DNA from: Hymenopus coronatus
Lineage: Eukaryota; Arthropoda; Insecta; Mantodea; Hymenopodidae
Length of the DNA: 64,000 nt
Assembly (NCBI GenBank): GCA_030762935.1
Contig: CM060899.1
Location: forward strand, 58,392,501 to 58,456,500
Reading direction: 5' to 3'
The position numbers and the translations under genes are program-made. A model generated the notes under the pieces. It was not told the origin of the DNA and did not search any database. It saw nothing but the letters and a program-made list of their open reading frames with translations. This document shows positions 1 to 10,494 of this stretch, in pieces. Numbering within the stretch: position 1 is the first letter of the stretch; every line of letters starts with the position of its first letter.

Positions 1-366
1 ACGGACCTTTTTCCAGAAATTCTTTCTTTAGATTCTGGGATTCTTGGATTATCTGGGAATAGCCTCTAAAGACCTCTTTATTCCTTATGATTTTTATGGA
101 TTTTGTATAAATGGTAAACCGTAAGTGATAGACAAAACTTACTGCACAAAAAATGTAGATTACGATATAGCACACAATTTATGTCATATACATTTTTTTT
201 CGTGTTGTTGGTCATTTTTGAGATATCCCTTGTTATTAGTTTCAGCTTTAAAAACCTTATACTTTTCTCATACAGGAATTTAACATGAAGTAAATAGAAG
301 CATAATTTTTTTAACAATAATTTCTTGCAGAGACAGTCATGTGAATGGCACACATCAGATTTTTTT
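1..366 (+). repeat. P870 copy, rearranged and internally deleted
   Basis: From about base 47 the sequence follows the P870 body in '+' orientation (TCTGGGAATAGCCTCTAAAGA, then the AAACCGTAAG, tttcgtg and CTTTTCTCATACAGG boxes) to its 3' end at ACACATCAGA plus T run. The first 46 bases match the other orientation near the palindromic end (ACGGACCTTTTT), so the copy is a mosaic or the remains of a nested insertion cut by the window edge. About 180 bases between the CTTTTCTCATAC box and the terminal region are missing. Confidence 0.75.
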
Positions 367-593
367 TTTTTTTTTTACGTCCTTTAACCTGGTTGGTCAT
401 TTCGGAAGATGAGTGAAGTTGCTGAAATTATGCTCAAATGAACTCGGGGTCCATGGAGCTTAAAATTACTCCACATTCGTCTTCTCAGGATAAGGGAAAC
501 CCCCGAAAAAACCCTTATCCGGGTAACTCACGATATGCCAGATTCGAACTCACGACCTCTTGAACGTGAAGCAGACACGCTACCACCCAGATA
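367..593 (-). mobile_element. SINE-A copy, tRNA-derived
   Basis: On the minus strand this has a tRNA-like head with a B box (GAGTTCGAATCTGGC), a body with ACTCGACATTCG-like and CATTTGAGCATAA-like segments, and a 3' end GGTTAAAGGACGT followed by poly(A), read here as the poly(T) at 360-376. The same body recurs at 7497-7755, 16739-16968 and 34398-34636. It was probably transcribed by RNA polymerase III and mobilised by a LINE. It abuts the T run that ends the preceding P870 copy. Confidence 0.75.
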
Positions 594-854
594 TATTATC
601 GTTTACATTTGTGTTCAACAGATTTCTACGCCAAGATCACAGTATACCTAGTAATAGATACGCGCAGCTAAATGGAATAGAATATTTTTGTTATACTTGT
701 GTTTCCTATTCAATTAAGTATTACACCGCTATCTGTGAGACTCACCAACATGTATAATTATCGTTATGGGCAGTTACAATTGGTGCAGAATTATTGATTG
801 CACATGTAATTAGTTTTATCAATGGCTGTGAAACACTTCGTGAATATACCTTTT
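594..854. other. Unassigned AT-rich stretch
   Basis: I see no gene, tRNA-like box or recurring repeat here. A 65-codon open frame at 560-757 starts inside the SINE and has no recognisable motif, so I treat it as chance. Confidence 0.5.
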
Positions 855-982
855 AAGTAATAAGACCATTCCCGCTAAGGTTTATCTCGAGAAAATGAAA
901 TAGATAGAAGAGCTTATGTTTGAATAACTTGTTGCAGAATAGGTCAAGAAAGTTACGTGAATGATACACACAAGAGTTTCGT
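855..982 (+). repeat. P870 3'-end fragment
   Basis: This matches the last about 125 bp of P870: GTAATAAGACCATT, a decayed GCTAAnnTTTATCTCGA loop, TAGATAGAAGA, then the terminal region (AAGAAAGTTACGTGAATGATACACA). It is more diverged than most copies. Confidence 0.65.
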
Positions 983-1516
983 GCTTTAAAATTTAAACAC
1001 CAAGAACCAAGGCTTGAAATTTTATTCGAAACACACTAATTAAACATATTACTATTTTGCTTGTAGCAATGTTCATAGTTCGTTTGTTTAACATTTAAGG
1101 ATTGCTGAACCTTTTTCGAAAATTAAATGTTACAGTAATTAAAACATTTCAGTTAATGAGTGAAGCTAATTAAACTAATGACCACCTCCACATCTATATA
1201 AATCATAATATTCATTATCAGAACAAACAATTAAAAGTATTCAACACGGCATTTTATGTAAATCCGGATAAAAGCTAATTAAGTTAACCGCAAAGTAAGA
1301 CCGATAATTTACACTATTAATAAACTAAAAAATTAAAAATCTGTATGAAAAAAAAATCAAATTGCACATGGAATTAAATAACACCGAACGAAAAATATAA
1401 AAAATAATATATTTTCATTTAAAATGTTTTTACAATAATGACTGAAAATGTTTCTTTTTCGTAAAATTTTCCTTTCAAAATATTTGCATTTACATGCCGA
1501 ACCTGTTTTTAAAATA
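983..1516. other. Unassigned AT-rich stretch
   Basis: Very AT-rich and single-copy in this window. I see no coding signal, RNA gene or transposon end. Confidence 0.5.
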
Positions 1517-2250
1517 TCTTATGTGTTTCATTCACATGACTTCCCCTAATTATTCGGTAACAAATTAGGCTTATAGAAGCTTATGCTTCCCTCTACTTCA
1601 TGCTAATCGATATAAATATTAGCAGAAAGTGTTTTATTATTTATTTCTCTGTAGTAGTGGAACATAAGCGCTGTCGATATGCAGCTATGTTTACATGACC
1701 CGGAGTAAAACAAAATGACGCCTTCCTGTTTGAAAAAACTGTAAATCTTGAAACCAATATCAAGGAATATCTCTGAAATAGTTAACTCCAATTAATATAA
1801 TTTGACATAAATTGTGTGTTTTAATGAAGTGCAGTAAGTTTTGCTGTTTACCAGTTATGCAAAAATCATCCAGAATGATGACGTCTTCAGAGGCTATTTC
1901 CAGAAAATTTAAGTTAGCATAGTATTTGCCATGTAAATATCTTTAACATAGGTATTATAATCAAAATCATTTCAAACATTTTCCACGTAGAGCAAGTTTA
2001 GGGTGGGAGAATTTTCATGAAAATCCTCGTGTCGCATCCTTGGAATGCTGATCTTAATTCTAAGTTTGGTATTTAACCGGCTTTAGTTTTTTAATTATTG
2101 TGTTCATGAACATACACACGGACCTATTATAATTTGGTTTTGGATACAGAGGATCTAAAACGTGTATTTCCGGTGAAATATCCGTATCGGTTTTTTGGGT
2201 GAAATGCAGTACGTTCTTTTCCTATGTAATACTAAGTAGAGAAAGTAAAA
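1517..2250 (-). repeat. P870 copy, nearly complete
   Basis: It starts at the decayed terminal motif TCTTATGTGTTTCATTCACA and ends at AAGTAGAGAAAGTAAAA. The palindromic end has decayed so that only the outer AGAGAAAGT arm is clear. The (CA)n tract is reduced to CATACACACGG. Short minus-strand open frames inside are products of the repeat. Confidence 0.8.
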
Positions 2251-2328
2251 ATGAGATAATTTTATTTTATTTGACTTATTCGTTATTAATGAAAGACCTT
2301 CTATATCCTCTAAAACTATATTCGTTTT

Positions 2329-2582
2329 GGATAGGTAGAGTCAGACTGAAAAATTCAATGCATAGTCAGGATTTGAACCACGGATCTACCGATCTCTAGC
2401 CGGTTGCTCTACCACTCAGCTACCATGGCAACATCCCGGCATAGCATTGAATATCTCAACTGACTCGTATGTTTTCCCGGTAAACCACAAATTCTTTTTG
2501 AGACGACAATATGATTTTTTCAGTCTGACTCTACCTATCCAACTTCTGTCCTACACATGGCTTGTATGAAAATTCAATTATT
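2329..2582 (-). mobile_element. tRNA-like retroelement with 25-bp inverted repeats and a 13-bp target duplication
   Basis: GGATAGGTAGAGTCAGACTG starts a perfect 25-bp repeat at 2329-2353, whose inverse lies at 2516-2540. Between them the minus strand carries a tRNA-like head with both polymerase III boxes: A box TAGCTGAGTGG and B box GGTTCAAATCC. Identical 13-bp direct repeats CTATATTCGTTTT flank it at 2316-2328 and 2583-2595. A long duplication fits LINE-mediated retroposition better than a cut-and-paste MITE, while the inverted repeats are unusual for a SINE. The right inverted repeat stops 42 bp short of the element end. Confidence 0.8.
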
Positions 2583-2595
2583 CTATATTCGTTTT

Positions 2596-2961
2596 ACACT
2601 AAGCAATATAGTGTATGATGTGAGGCTTATTCATTGCTGTTTTATTTTATTCAAAACATGGCTGAAATGAATTATGATACTCATCGTTGGTGTATATTTT
2701 ATACAAATATTTGATAGCATGGTAAATTTTCTCTCATCGTCATATTAGCTAAATATTATAATAGCCCATCCTATTTCCGTGTTAAATCATTATTTCTAAT
2801 TAAGTCAAATTTAATTGACTTCCCCTTCCAGTTGACTGTTAACATTTACTGCAATATCAAGCCACCTAGGGGGAGATGATATCTGCAATAATGTTTCTGT
2901 CGGTATAATGAGTAAAGCACACTAAATAATTGGCTTTAAAGTAACAAATTTCATATAAATT
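2596..2961. other. Unassigned stretch
   Basis: AT-rich, with no recognised repeat or coding signal. Confidence 0.5.
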
Positions 2962-3780
2962 TAAAAAAATATGTGTTCCATTCAAATGAGTTTTTCTACA
3001 TATCTGCAACAAATGATTATTAAAAACCATATGCTTCTACTTACATCATGCTAATCGAGAACAAATTAGAAGGAATAGCCTTATTACTTGCTTCCTTGTA
3101 AGTAGAAGCGAAATAAGGGAGTACCATAGGTTAAAGAGATAGTCAAAAGCTGGTTGCTATGTGACTGAAGTTCCTTTGTTTGTATGGGCAGTAGTTGACA
3201 AATTCCTGTAAGAGAAATGTATGTTTTTTAAAGCTGAAACCAAAAACAAGGAATATCTAAAAAACGATAAACTCCAGAAAAAAATGTATATAACATAAAT
3301 TGTGTGTTTTAAAGTGATATACATTTTTTGTATGGTAAGTTTTTGTCCATCTCTTATAGTTTAGCAGTTATGTAAATGTCCGTAAAATTTATCCAGAATA
3401 AATTAGTCTTCAAAGGCTATTCCTAGAAAATTCAATATATACATTTTATTTGTCAGGTAAATATATTTAATATACGGTATTTTAATCAAAATCGTTTTGA
3501 GAAAATCAAAATTTTCGAAAAAGTTCCACGTAAAGGGTAGTTTGGGGTGGGGGGATTTCTCAAAATCTTTATGTGCCATCCCTGGAAGATACTAAACTTA
3601 AATAACAAGTTTGGTATTTTACCGACTTTTCGTTTTTGAGTTATCGTGTTCACAAACACACGATGGACACACACGGACCTTTTTCTGAAAACTCTTTTTC
3701 TGCATACAAGAGACCCTAAAACATATACTTCGTGAAATCTCGGTATCGAATTTTTTAGTGGAGTGCAGTACCTTTTGCAC
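2962..3780 (-). repeat. P870 copy, palindromic end truncated
   Basis: It begins at ATGTGTTCCATTCAAATGAG and follows the consensus in order, including ACTTCCTTGTAAGTAGAAG, the AACTCCA box, TTTGGGGTGGGGGGATTT and CACACGGACCTTTTTCTG. It stops at GTGGAGTGCAGTACCTTTTG, just before the palindrome, where a LINE fragment follows. Confidence 0.85.
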
Positions 3781-3796
3781 AAAGAAATAAAGTATT

Positions 3797-4035
3797 TCAG
3801 ACTTAAGGATAGAATATGAAAATAATCAAATTGCAAAAACTACCACTATAAAATTCTTGGGTCTTACTTTAGATCACAATATGAATTGGAAACACCATAT
3901 TGATTATGTATTACCTAAACAGAGCTCTGCATGTTTTGCAATAAATCATTAATTCAGCTTATAAATAAGAACATTCTAAAAACAGCTAATAATGCTTATT
4001 TTCATTCACTGATGACCAATGGAATAGTATACCTA
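3797..4035 (+). pseudogene. LINE reverse-transcriptase C-terminal fragment (jockey/CR1-like)
   Basis: One plus-strand frame reads IKFLGLTLDHNMNWKHHID, the conserved segment just after the catalytic domain of jockey/CR1/I-type non-LTR reverse transcriptases. A one-base shift after CFAINH moves the continuation (NKNILKTANNAYFHSLM) to another frame. The fragment is short, has no 3' tail, and sits between two P870 pieces. The clade is not certain. Confidence 0.7.
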
Positions 4036-4295
4036 TAATTTTCTCATACGAAAATTTGTCAACTGCTGACCATGCAAACAAAGGAATCACACAGCAACCA
4101 GCGTTTGACTATCACTTTAGCCTGTGGTACTCCCTTATTTCCCTTCTACTTACATGGAAGCAAGTAATAAGATGATTTCTGCTGATTTTTTCACGATTAG
4201 CATGAAGTAAATAGAAGAGTAAGTTTTTTAACAATAATCTGTTGTAGAGATGTAGAGAAAGTCATGTAAATGGAACACATAAGGGTTTTTTTCTT
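4036..4295 (+). repeat. P870 3'-end fragment
   Basis: It starts at TTTTCTCATACGAAAATTTG and runs through TTGTCAACTGC, GACTATCACTTTAGCC, the CTTCTACTTAC box and TGTAGAGAAAGTCATGTAAAT to a T run. The 5' two-thirds are absent. Confidence 0.8.
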
Positions 4296-4685
4296 CAAGG
4301 CGATTTAGGAACCTCTTTTTGTAGGGATGTACTTGTAGAGAAGGCGAATCAAGTGGAGAAATAAGCGATAAGACGAGTACAGCAAATCCACGCAGTACGT
4401 CTTTATATTCCATTAGGAATGCATGGCTACCTCTAACTTGGCGCTCATAGCCCTTCTATGCAAATGAGCTCCTGAGGAACTATATTCGCTAAGAACGAGA
4501 CTGATAATTCCGAGGCTATATTGTACGCTCAACTTCTCTGTAAGCGTCTTCCATTTACATATTTAACTTTTTTTTTTCTTGTGCTGTATGAGCTATTCAT
4601 AAGTCAAGACCATGGCGATGGTGATGGAAGTGCTTCTTGAGGAAATGGCGTGGAATAACCGACATTTGTATTAAAACGAAAACAA
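4296..4685. other. Single-copy spacer between facing P870 copies
   Basis: Not repeated elsewhere in the window. A 61-codon minus frame at 4228-4413 partly lies in P870 and has no recognisable motif. No RNA gene is seen. Confidence 0.45.
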
Positions 4686-5525
4686 CACCAAGTATCGTTA
4701 ATAAGCTTATTCTTCAATCTACTTCATACTAATCGAGATAAACATTAGTAAAAACTTACTTAGCTCCTTAATAAGGAAATAAGGAAGTACATAGGCTAAA
4801 TCGACCGTCAACATTTTTAAAATATGGTTGCTATGGGATTGAAATCTGTTTTTATACATGGCCAAGAGTTGACAAATCCCCGTATGTAAAAAGTTTAAGT
4901 ATTTTAAAACTATGCCAATAACAAGGAATATCTGTAAAATGGTCAGCTCCACGAAAACAATGATTATGATGTAATTGTGTGTTTCAACGAGATCTGCATA
5001 TTTTGAGCAGTAGGGTTTTGTCTATCGCTTATGGTTTATTAGTTATGCACAATTCAGAAAAAGTCATCCAGAATAAAGAGGTCTTTAGAGGCTATTCCCA
5101 GAAAAGTCAAGATATACATTTTATTTGTCGTGTAAGTATCTTTAATGTACGGTATTTTAATCAAAATCGTTAGAGCCATTTTTTGAAAAAATCAAAATTT
5201 TCGATTTTTTTGTTTTGTTATCTAAAGGGTGGTTGGGGGTGAGGATATTTTCTTGAAAATCTTCGTGTCACATCCTTGGAAGGTACTGAACTTAAATATG
5301 AAGTTTGGTATTTAACGGTATTTTCGCTCTGAGCTATGCTGTCCAGACACGCGCACACACACATACAGACACACACGCACATTTTTCTAAAAATGCTTTT
5401 TTTGGATTCAGGGGATATCAAAAATGTGTTTCCAGTAAAATCTCAATATCGAATATTCTTAGGTGCAATGCCATATCTTCTCTAGACTCTATGTACATAG
5501 TATATGTAGAGAAAGTAATAAGACA
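4686..5525 (-). repeat. P870 copy lacking the distal 60 bp
   Basis: It starts in the TTAATAAGCTTATTCTTC box and ends at a partly kept palindrome (CTATGTACATAGTATATGTAGAGAAAGT). The microsatellite is (AC)n at 5352-5384 and lies in frame with short chance ORFs on both strands. Confidence 0.85.
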
Positions 5526-5597
5526 TTATTGCTAAATTCATATTAGGTAAGAAATGTGATAGAAAATATAAACAAAAAATATGGAGTGAACTAGAAA

Positions 5598-6408
5598 AAA
5601 ATCTGATTTGTTCCATTCACATGACTTTCTCTACATCTCTGCAACAAATTATCGTTAAAAAGCTTATGCTTCTATTTACTTCATGCTAATCGAGAAAAAA
5701 TTACCAGAAATAGCCTTTTTACTTGCTTCCTTGTAAGTACAAGCAAAATAAGAGAATACCATAGGTTAAAGTGGTAGTCAAAAGCTGGTTGTTATGTGAA
5801 TGAAGTTCCTTTGTTTGTATGGACAGGAGTTGGCAAATTCCTGTATGAGAAATGTTAAGTTTTTCAAAAACAAGGATTATCTCAAAAATGATCAGCTCCA
5901 CTAAAAAATGTATACAACATAATTTGTGTGTTTTAAAGTGCTCTACATTTTTTGTGCAGTAAGTTTTTGTCCATTTCTTACGGTTTAGCAGTTATACAAA
6001 ATTCCGTGAAATTCACTCAGAACAAAATAGTCTTCAGAGGCTATTCCCAGAAAATTCAAAATACACATTTTGTTTTTCTGGTAAATATCTTTAATCAAAA
6101 TCGTTAGAGCCATTTTTCAGAAAATCAAAATGTTCGAAAACAAATCCATGTAAAGGGTAGTTAGGGGTGGGGGATTTTTCTCAAAATCTTCGTGTCGCAA
6201 CCCTGGAAGATACTAAACTTAAATACCAAGTTTGGTATTTTAGCGACTTTTCGTTATTGAGTTATCGTGTTCACAGACACACGGACTCACACACGGACCT
6301 TTTTCTGAAAATACTTTTTTTGGATACAGGGGACCCTAAAACATATATTTCCAGTGAAATCTGGGTATCGAATTTTTTGATGAAGTGCAATACCTTCTCT
6401 ATATCCTA
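5598..6408 (-). repeat. P870 copy, palindromic end truncated
   Basis: It begins AAAAAATCTGATTTGTTCCA, the standard end, and keeps the body in order to the TTCTCTATATCCTATGTACC half-palindrome, where homology stops. The 93-codon frame at 6167-6448 is the recurring P870 frame (KLKYQVWYF...), not a gene. Confidence 0.85.
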
Positions 6409-6454
6409 TGTACCTAAAAAGCCACTATGTTTATACTGTAAAATATAGAAAGAT

Positions 6455-7340
6455 TGGGCAAAGAAGAGAGAGAAGGATTAGCGTGGATGAGGATAAGAGG
6501 GTTTGAAAGACAATGAATTAGAATGTTAAATTTTGTGCGCAGGACAGTATGGTTCAATGTTTAACTTAATGCAAAGAGGTAAGAAATAGGAGGAAATAAT
6601 TTGGGAAAACAAAAGGAATACTCTGACAGGAGAAATGATAGCGATAAAAGTGTTGAACGCCAAGGGAAAGAGGTCGCTCTCCGTGGTGTAGTAGTTCCAT
6701 GCTCGCCTCTAAAGCCCAAGATTGAATGTTCAAACCTGGTGGAGTTTTTGGATATTTTCGGACGCAAAGATCCTTATCATGGCTTCCTTCGGAAAGTAAA
6801 TCCGTTGGTCCCATGTAATGTTTGTTTGCACTTAAAAGAACACCATACCTTGAAAGAAGAAAGTATCTGGGCAAAATCCCTCTATTTTGCGTCCGCAAGC
6901 CGTGATATCTTCCCACAGTGCCATCTGTGGGCGACGAGCCTGGTCATCATGGCGCATAGCGGCGAACTCACGAACTAGATATTTGAATCCTATCAAGGAA
7001 ACATCATAACAATGCCCTATCCCCCATTTAGGAGAATTAATTAAGGGAAAGAGAATAATTAAAGAATTAAGGTAATGTTTGGGAAAGATTAAAAATGGAC
7101 AAGAAATAAAGAAAGAGAGAGAAAAACGCAGAAAAATACAGATAACGGGATGGATTAGGTAGCATATACCTAAGAGCACTACACTCGCTGGCAGCCAGGA
7201 AGCTAAGCAGATAAAGTGCCTAAGCGGTACACAAACGTAATTGTTAATTAAGCAGGCGATATACTCTCGTAGTTTAAATAACAGAACAATACTTTGTAAA
7301 TATTGAAAATGTAACCTAAGTGCAATAAACTATTATAAAC
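6455..7340 (+). mobile_element. LINE 3'-terminal remnant, split by a SINE
   Basis: This matches the remnant at 38928-39830 over its whole 3' part: GATTAGCGTGGATGA at the left, a decayed CLTACKEV-type coding segment, then an A-rich tail with GGTAGCA, AAGCTAAGC and GCCTAAGCGGTA boxes and an end near GTGCAATAAACTATTATAA. The coding part has stops. A SINE-B copy sits at 6673-7042. Confidence 0.65.
6673..7042 (+). mobile_element. SINE-B, long variant, with 11-bp target duplication
   Basis: The head CTCCGTGGTGTAGTAGTTCC and B-box region GAATGTTCAAACCTGGTGG are tRNA-like. The body has the family signature ATGGCTTCCTTCGGAAAG. Direct repeats AAGGGAAAGAG lie at 6662-6672 and 7043-7053. The 3' part beyond CGCAAGCC is not present in the other SINE-B copies here, so this copy represents a longer or diverged subfamily. 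Open frames across it on both strands are chance. Confidence 0.75.
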
Positions 7341-7495
7341 TGGCCGCGTAGCTCAGTCAGTAGGTTACCTGTCTGCTGTACAACAGGTCCTGGGTTCGAT
7401 TCCCGGATGAGAATAGGGTTATTCTGTAACCAAGAATATTCCCTATCCTCTCTAGGGTCTGGAACTAAGAAAGAGCGTTCGAGTTTGTGTGTGTT
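7341..7495 (+). mobile_element. SINE-C copy, tRNA-derived
   Basis: The head TAGCTCAGTCAGTAGG (A box) and GGGTTCGATTCCCGG (B box) are tRNA-like, followed by TATTCCCTATCC, which recurs in the copies at 28050 and 29187. The predicted acceptor arms do not pair, so it is a SINE and not a functional tRNA gene. Confidence 0.75.
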
Positions 7496-7496
7496 C

Positions 7497-7755
7497 CTTT
7501 TTTTTTTTTTTTTTTTTTTTTGCTTAACGTCCTTTAACCTGATTGGTTATATTGGACGATGAATGAAATTGGTGAAATGATGCTCAAATGATCTCGGGGT
7601 CCATGGAGGTTAAAGTTAGTCGACATTCGTCTTCTCAGGACAAGGGGAAAACCCCCCAAAAAATGTATCCAGGTAAATCACACTAAGCGAGATTCGAACT
7701 CGCGACCTGTTGAATGTGAGGTAGACACACTACCATCACGCTACCCAGGCGGGCT
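7497..7755 (-). mobile_element. SINE-A copy
   Basis: It starts with a poly(T) run of about 24 (the poly(A) tail of the minus strand) and CTTAACGTCCTTTAACCTGA. It ends at the tRNA-like head read on the minus strand, CCTGGGTAGCGTGATGGTAG. The B box is GAGTTCGAATCTCGC. Confidence 0.8.
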
Positions 7756-8302
7756 TCAAAAATTTTGGTTTTCTAAAAATGGCTGTAACGATTTTGATTA
7801 AAATACCATATATTAAAGATATTTATATGACAAAAAAAATGCATATCCTGAATATTCTGGGAATAGCTATGTGACCTCTTTATTCTGGATGTATTGTGCT
7901 GAAATTTGCATAACTGTAAAGCGTAATAGATAGACAAAAACTTACTTCACAAAAATTGTAGATCTTGTTAAAACACACAATTTGTGTCATACATTTTTTG
8001 CGGAGTTAACAATTTTTGAGATATTCCTTATTGTTAATTTCAGTTTTAAAATACATCAACTTTTCCCGTCGGGAATTTGTCAACTGGCAATGCAAAGAAA
8101 CGGATTTAATCCACATGGCAGCCAGATTTTAACAGAGCTGACTATCGCTTTAGCCTAGTATACTCCCTTATTTCCCTTCTACTTACAAGAAAGCAAGTAA
8201 TAAGACTATTTCTGCTAATTTTTAATTGATTAGCATGAAGTAGATAGCCTTTGAACAACAATTTGTTACAGAGGGAAAGTCATCTGAATGGAACACATTT
8301 TT
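7756..8302 (+). repeat. P870 copy, 5'-truncated
   Basis: It begins in the TTTTGGTTTTCTAAAAATGG box and follows the consensus to GTCATCTGAATGGAACACAT. The palindromic end and microsatellite are missing, apparently replaced by the SINE-A next to it. Confidence 0.8.
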
Positions 8303-8307
8303 AAATG

Positions 8308-8408
8308 TTCTCTTTAGATTCAGAGGTCCTCAAAATATAACTTCCGGTGAAATCCTGCTACCGACACCTTCCCCATTTGCTATGTATATATTATAGATAG
8401 CAAAAAAA
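8308..8408 (-). repeat. P870 palindromic-end fragment
   Basis: TTTAGATTCAGAGGTCCTCA, AACTTCCGGTGAAATC and a decayed palindrome (CTATGTATATATTATAGATAG) match the terminal 100 bp in minus orientation. The rest of this copy is absent. Confidence 0.65.
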
Positions 8409-8429
8409 AAGTGTAATAAAGATATTTTC

Positions 8430-9007
8430 AATGAATCTAAGTGTTCTCGGGCTTCTAGCCAGGATTGACTCTAATGTTTCGAAGATGTACATCATCTTCG
8501 TCTGCAGGGTAAACTGATAACTTGAAAGTACAAATTCGCATATTTATAGTGCGCGAGTGAAGCTAGCATCTGATTGGTTCGCATGAAATTTTTTGGGCGT
8601 GAAACATTTTTTTCAAGAGGAGGAAAAATCTAACTTAAAGACTACCCGGACACGTCCGAAGTGTCGAGTACCCCGGTCGTACCGACTAAAAACCCTCCAT
8701 AAGTGCTGGAGTGGGTTGGAGTACTGCCGTACCGCTACTGCACCTGCGTAATACCTGGAGGAAATATCTGGCCTACTGTGCGGCTGCCAGAGGGTGCGGT
8801 TAGGTGCCGACAGAAAGGCTTGACCTAGACCCCGCCTACCCCCCGGCGAATTACAGAAGATCATTGAAGGAGAATTTCGGGTGCTAGGTTGGTTGTTGGG
8901 ATTAGTGGGGAGGGAAATCGTACATATGTAGATTCTGATAGGTTCTTGGTTATTAGTGATATCTTAGCCGTCAGCTGCGTCTTCTCAAGCAGACTAACTT
9001 GTAGTTA
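8430..9007. other. GC-rich single-copy island, possibly a Penelope-like fragment
   Basis: The base composition differs sharply from its surroundings. TGTTTCGAAGATG, a short hairpin GAAGATG-TACAT-CATCTTC, and TCTGCAGGGTAAACTG resemble the 'ACGTTTCG ... CTTCAGG' end region I associate with some Penelope-like elements. I see no RT or GIY-YIG coding. An 83-codon minus frame at 8613-8864 has no known motif. Confidence 0.3.
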
Positions 9008-9040
9008 GTATACAGGAAAGCTGCTGCTTCTCTTCTGGCT

Positions 9041-9349
9041 CTACAGCCCTTGGTGAGCTTTGGCCTCCTGCACAATCCTCCTCCGCATATCTCTATCTTC
9101 TGCTTTACTTTTCCACCCTATGATTCCAATTTTTCTTAGGTCTTCCATCACATCATCTAACCATCTTGTTTTTGGTCTTCCTTTTTTTCTTCTAGCGTAC
9201 AGTCTTCCTTTCAATATTCTTTTTGGCATTCTATCTTTTGTCATTCTCTCTATGTGTCCTAGCCATCTTATTCTTTGTGCCTTTATAAATTTCACAATAT
9301 TTTGCTGCTTAATTAGTTCTTCTATCTCATAATTATATCTTATTTCCAT
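9041..9349 (-). pseudogene. LINE C-terminal domain
   Basis: This 102-codon frame contains [20 protein letters not shown] and a KKGRPKTRW segment, the basic C-terminal tail typical of RTE-type and related arthropod LINE polyproteins, where it follows the RT. It is separated from the RT frame by a stop and a short gap at 9350-9355. The true C-terminus probably lies near QEAKAHQGL. Confidence 0.75.
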
Positions 9350-9355
9350 TGGTCT

Positions 9356-10444
9356 TTATCCTTTACAGGTCCAAAGATTCGTCTTAAGTATTTTCCGTTC
9401 AAATCTTCGTAGTACTTCTTCATCTACATTGTTTAGGGTCCAGATTTCTGCAGCATACGTTACTATTGGTCTTATTAGTGTTTTATAGATATTGTATTTT
9501 GTCCCTGTACTAATAAGCCTATTTTTTAATAGATTTAAATTTGCATAATAGGCTGCATTTCCACCTTGAATTCTTTCTTTTATGCACTCTTTTAAATTGT
9601 TGTCATTATTTACAAGTGCTCCTAAATATCTAAATTTGGATACCCCTTCAAATGTTTTGTCTCCAACTACTAGATTTTCAATTATTCTTTTGCTTTTGTC
9701 TGCTGTCATTTTCAGGTATTTAGTTTTTTGTTTTGTTTTTTTTTCATTTACTTCTAATCCTATTTCTTTACACCCTTCATAAACTTCAACTAACATTTTT
9801 CTATCTCTTGCCACAATCAATATGTCATCTGCATATGCACATATCTGACTAGACTTAAAAAAGATTGTTCCTTTGGTATTTATTTTTTCTACTGCTCTGT
9901 GCAAGGCTAGGTTGAATAGAGTCGTAGATAGTCCATCTTGTCTTACTCCTGTGTTATAATCAAAATCCGGACTTAATTTATTCATTACTTTCACTTTGGC
10001 TTTTGTATTTTCCATTGTCATTTTTATTAGTCTTATTATTTTCGGTTGCACTTTAAAACATTGTAAGGTGTTATAGAGAACTTCTCTGTCAATTGAGTCA
10101 AATGCAAACTTAAAGTCAATAAACAGAAAGCATAAATCTATGCCATGCTCATAGAATTTTACCATTATTTGTCGTATTACAAATATCTGGTCTATCGTAC
10201 TCTTGTCACTTCTAAATCCACATTGATACTCGCCTAATACATTTTCCGCATATTTTTTCACTCTATTATTTAAAATACTTGAAAATATTTTATATGCTAC
10301 ATTTAGTAATGTAATTCCCCTATAATTATGGCATTGATATTTATTACCCTTTTTATATATTGGGCATATTATGCCTGTCTTCCAGCTTTCAGGCATCTGT
10401 TCCTTCCTCCATATTTCTAATATTAACTTATGTATTGCTTTCAT
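9356..10444 (-). pseudogene. LINE reverse transcriptase fragment
   Basis: The 362-codon frame carries RT motifs in order: NYRGITLLNVAYKIF, GEYQCGFRSDKSTIDQIF, FIDFKFAFDSIDR (the first catalytic Asp region), GVRQ-DGLSTTLFNLAL, and the catalytic box CAYADDILIVA. In the GVRQGDGLS-type motif a Gly is missing. KFRYLGALVNND and the thumb follow. This is the longest intact frame in the window, but neither the endonuclease nor the C-terminus is in frame with it, so the element is dead. Confidence 0.85.
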
Positions 10445-10494
10445 AATTCCATTCCCACCATATTTAATTAGCTCAGCGATTATGTCATCTTCTC

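Noticed and set aside
5598..6408. P870 as an ordinary TIR MITE
   Set aside because: The inverted 12-mers are at unequal distances from the ends, only one end is palindromic, and no fixed-length duplication is seen apart from T runs.
6566..6978. Overlapping 115-125 codon frames on both strands
   Set aside because: They lie across SINE-B and the LINE tail, and both strands are open. No motif.
7341..7415. Functional tRNA genes at the tRNA-like heads
   Set aside because: Acceptor arms do not pair, anticodon loops are poor, and the same heads recur with attached SINE bodies and target duplications.
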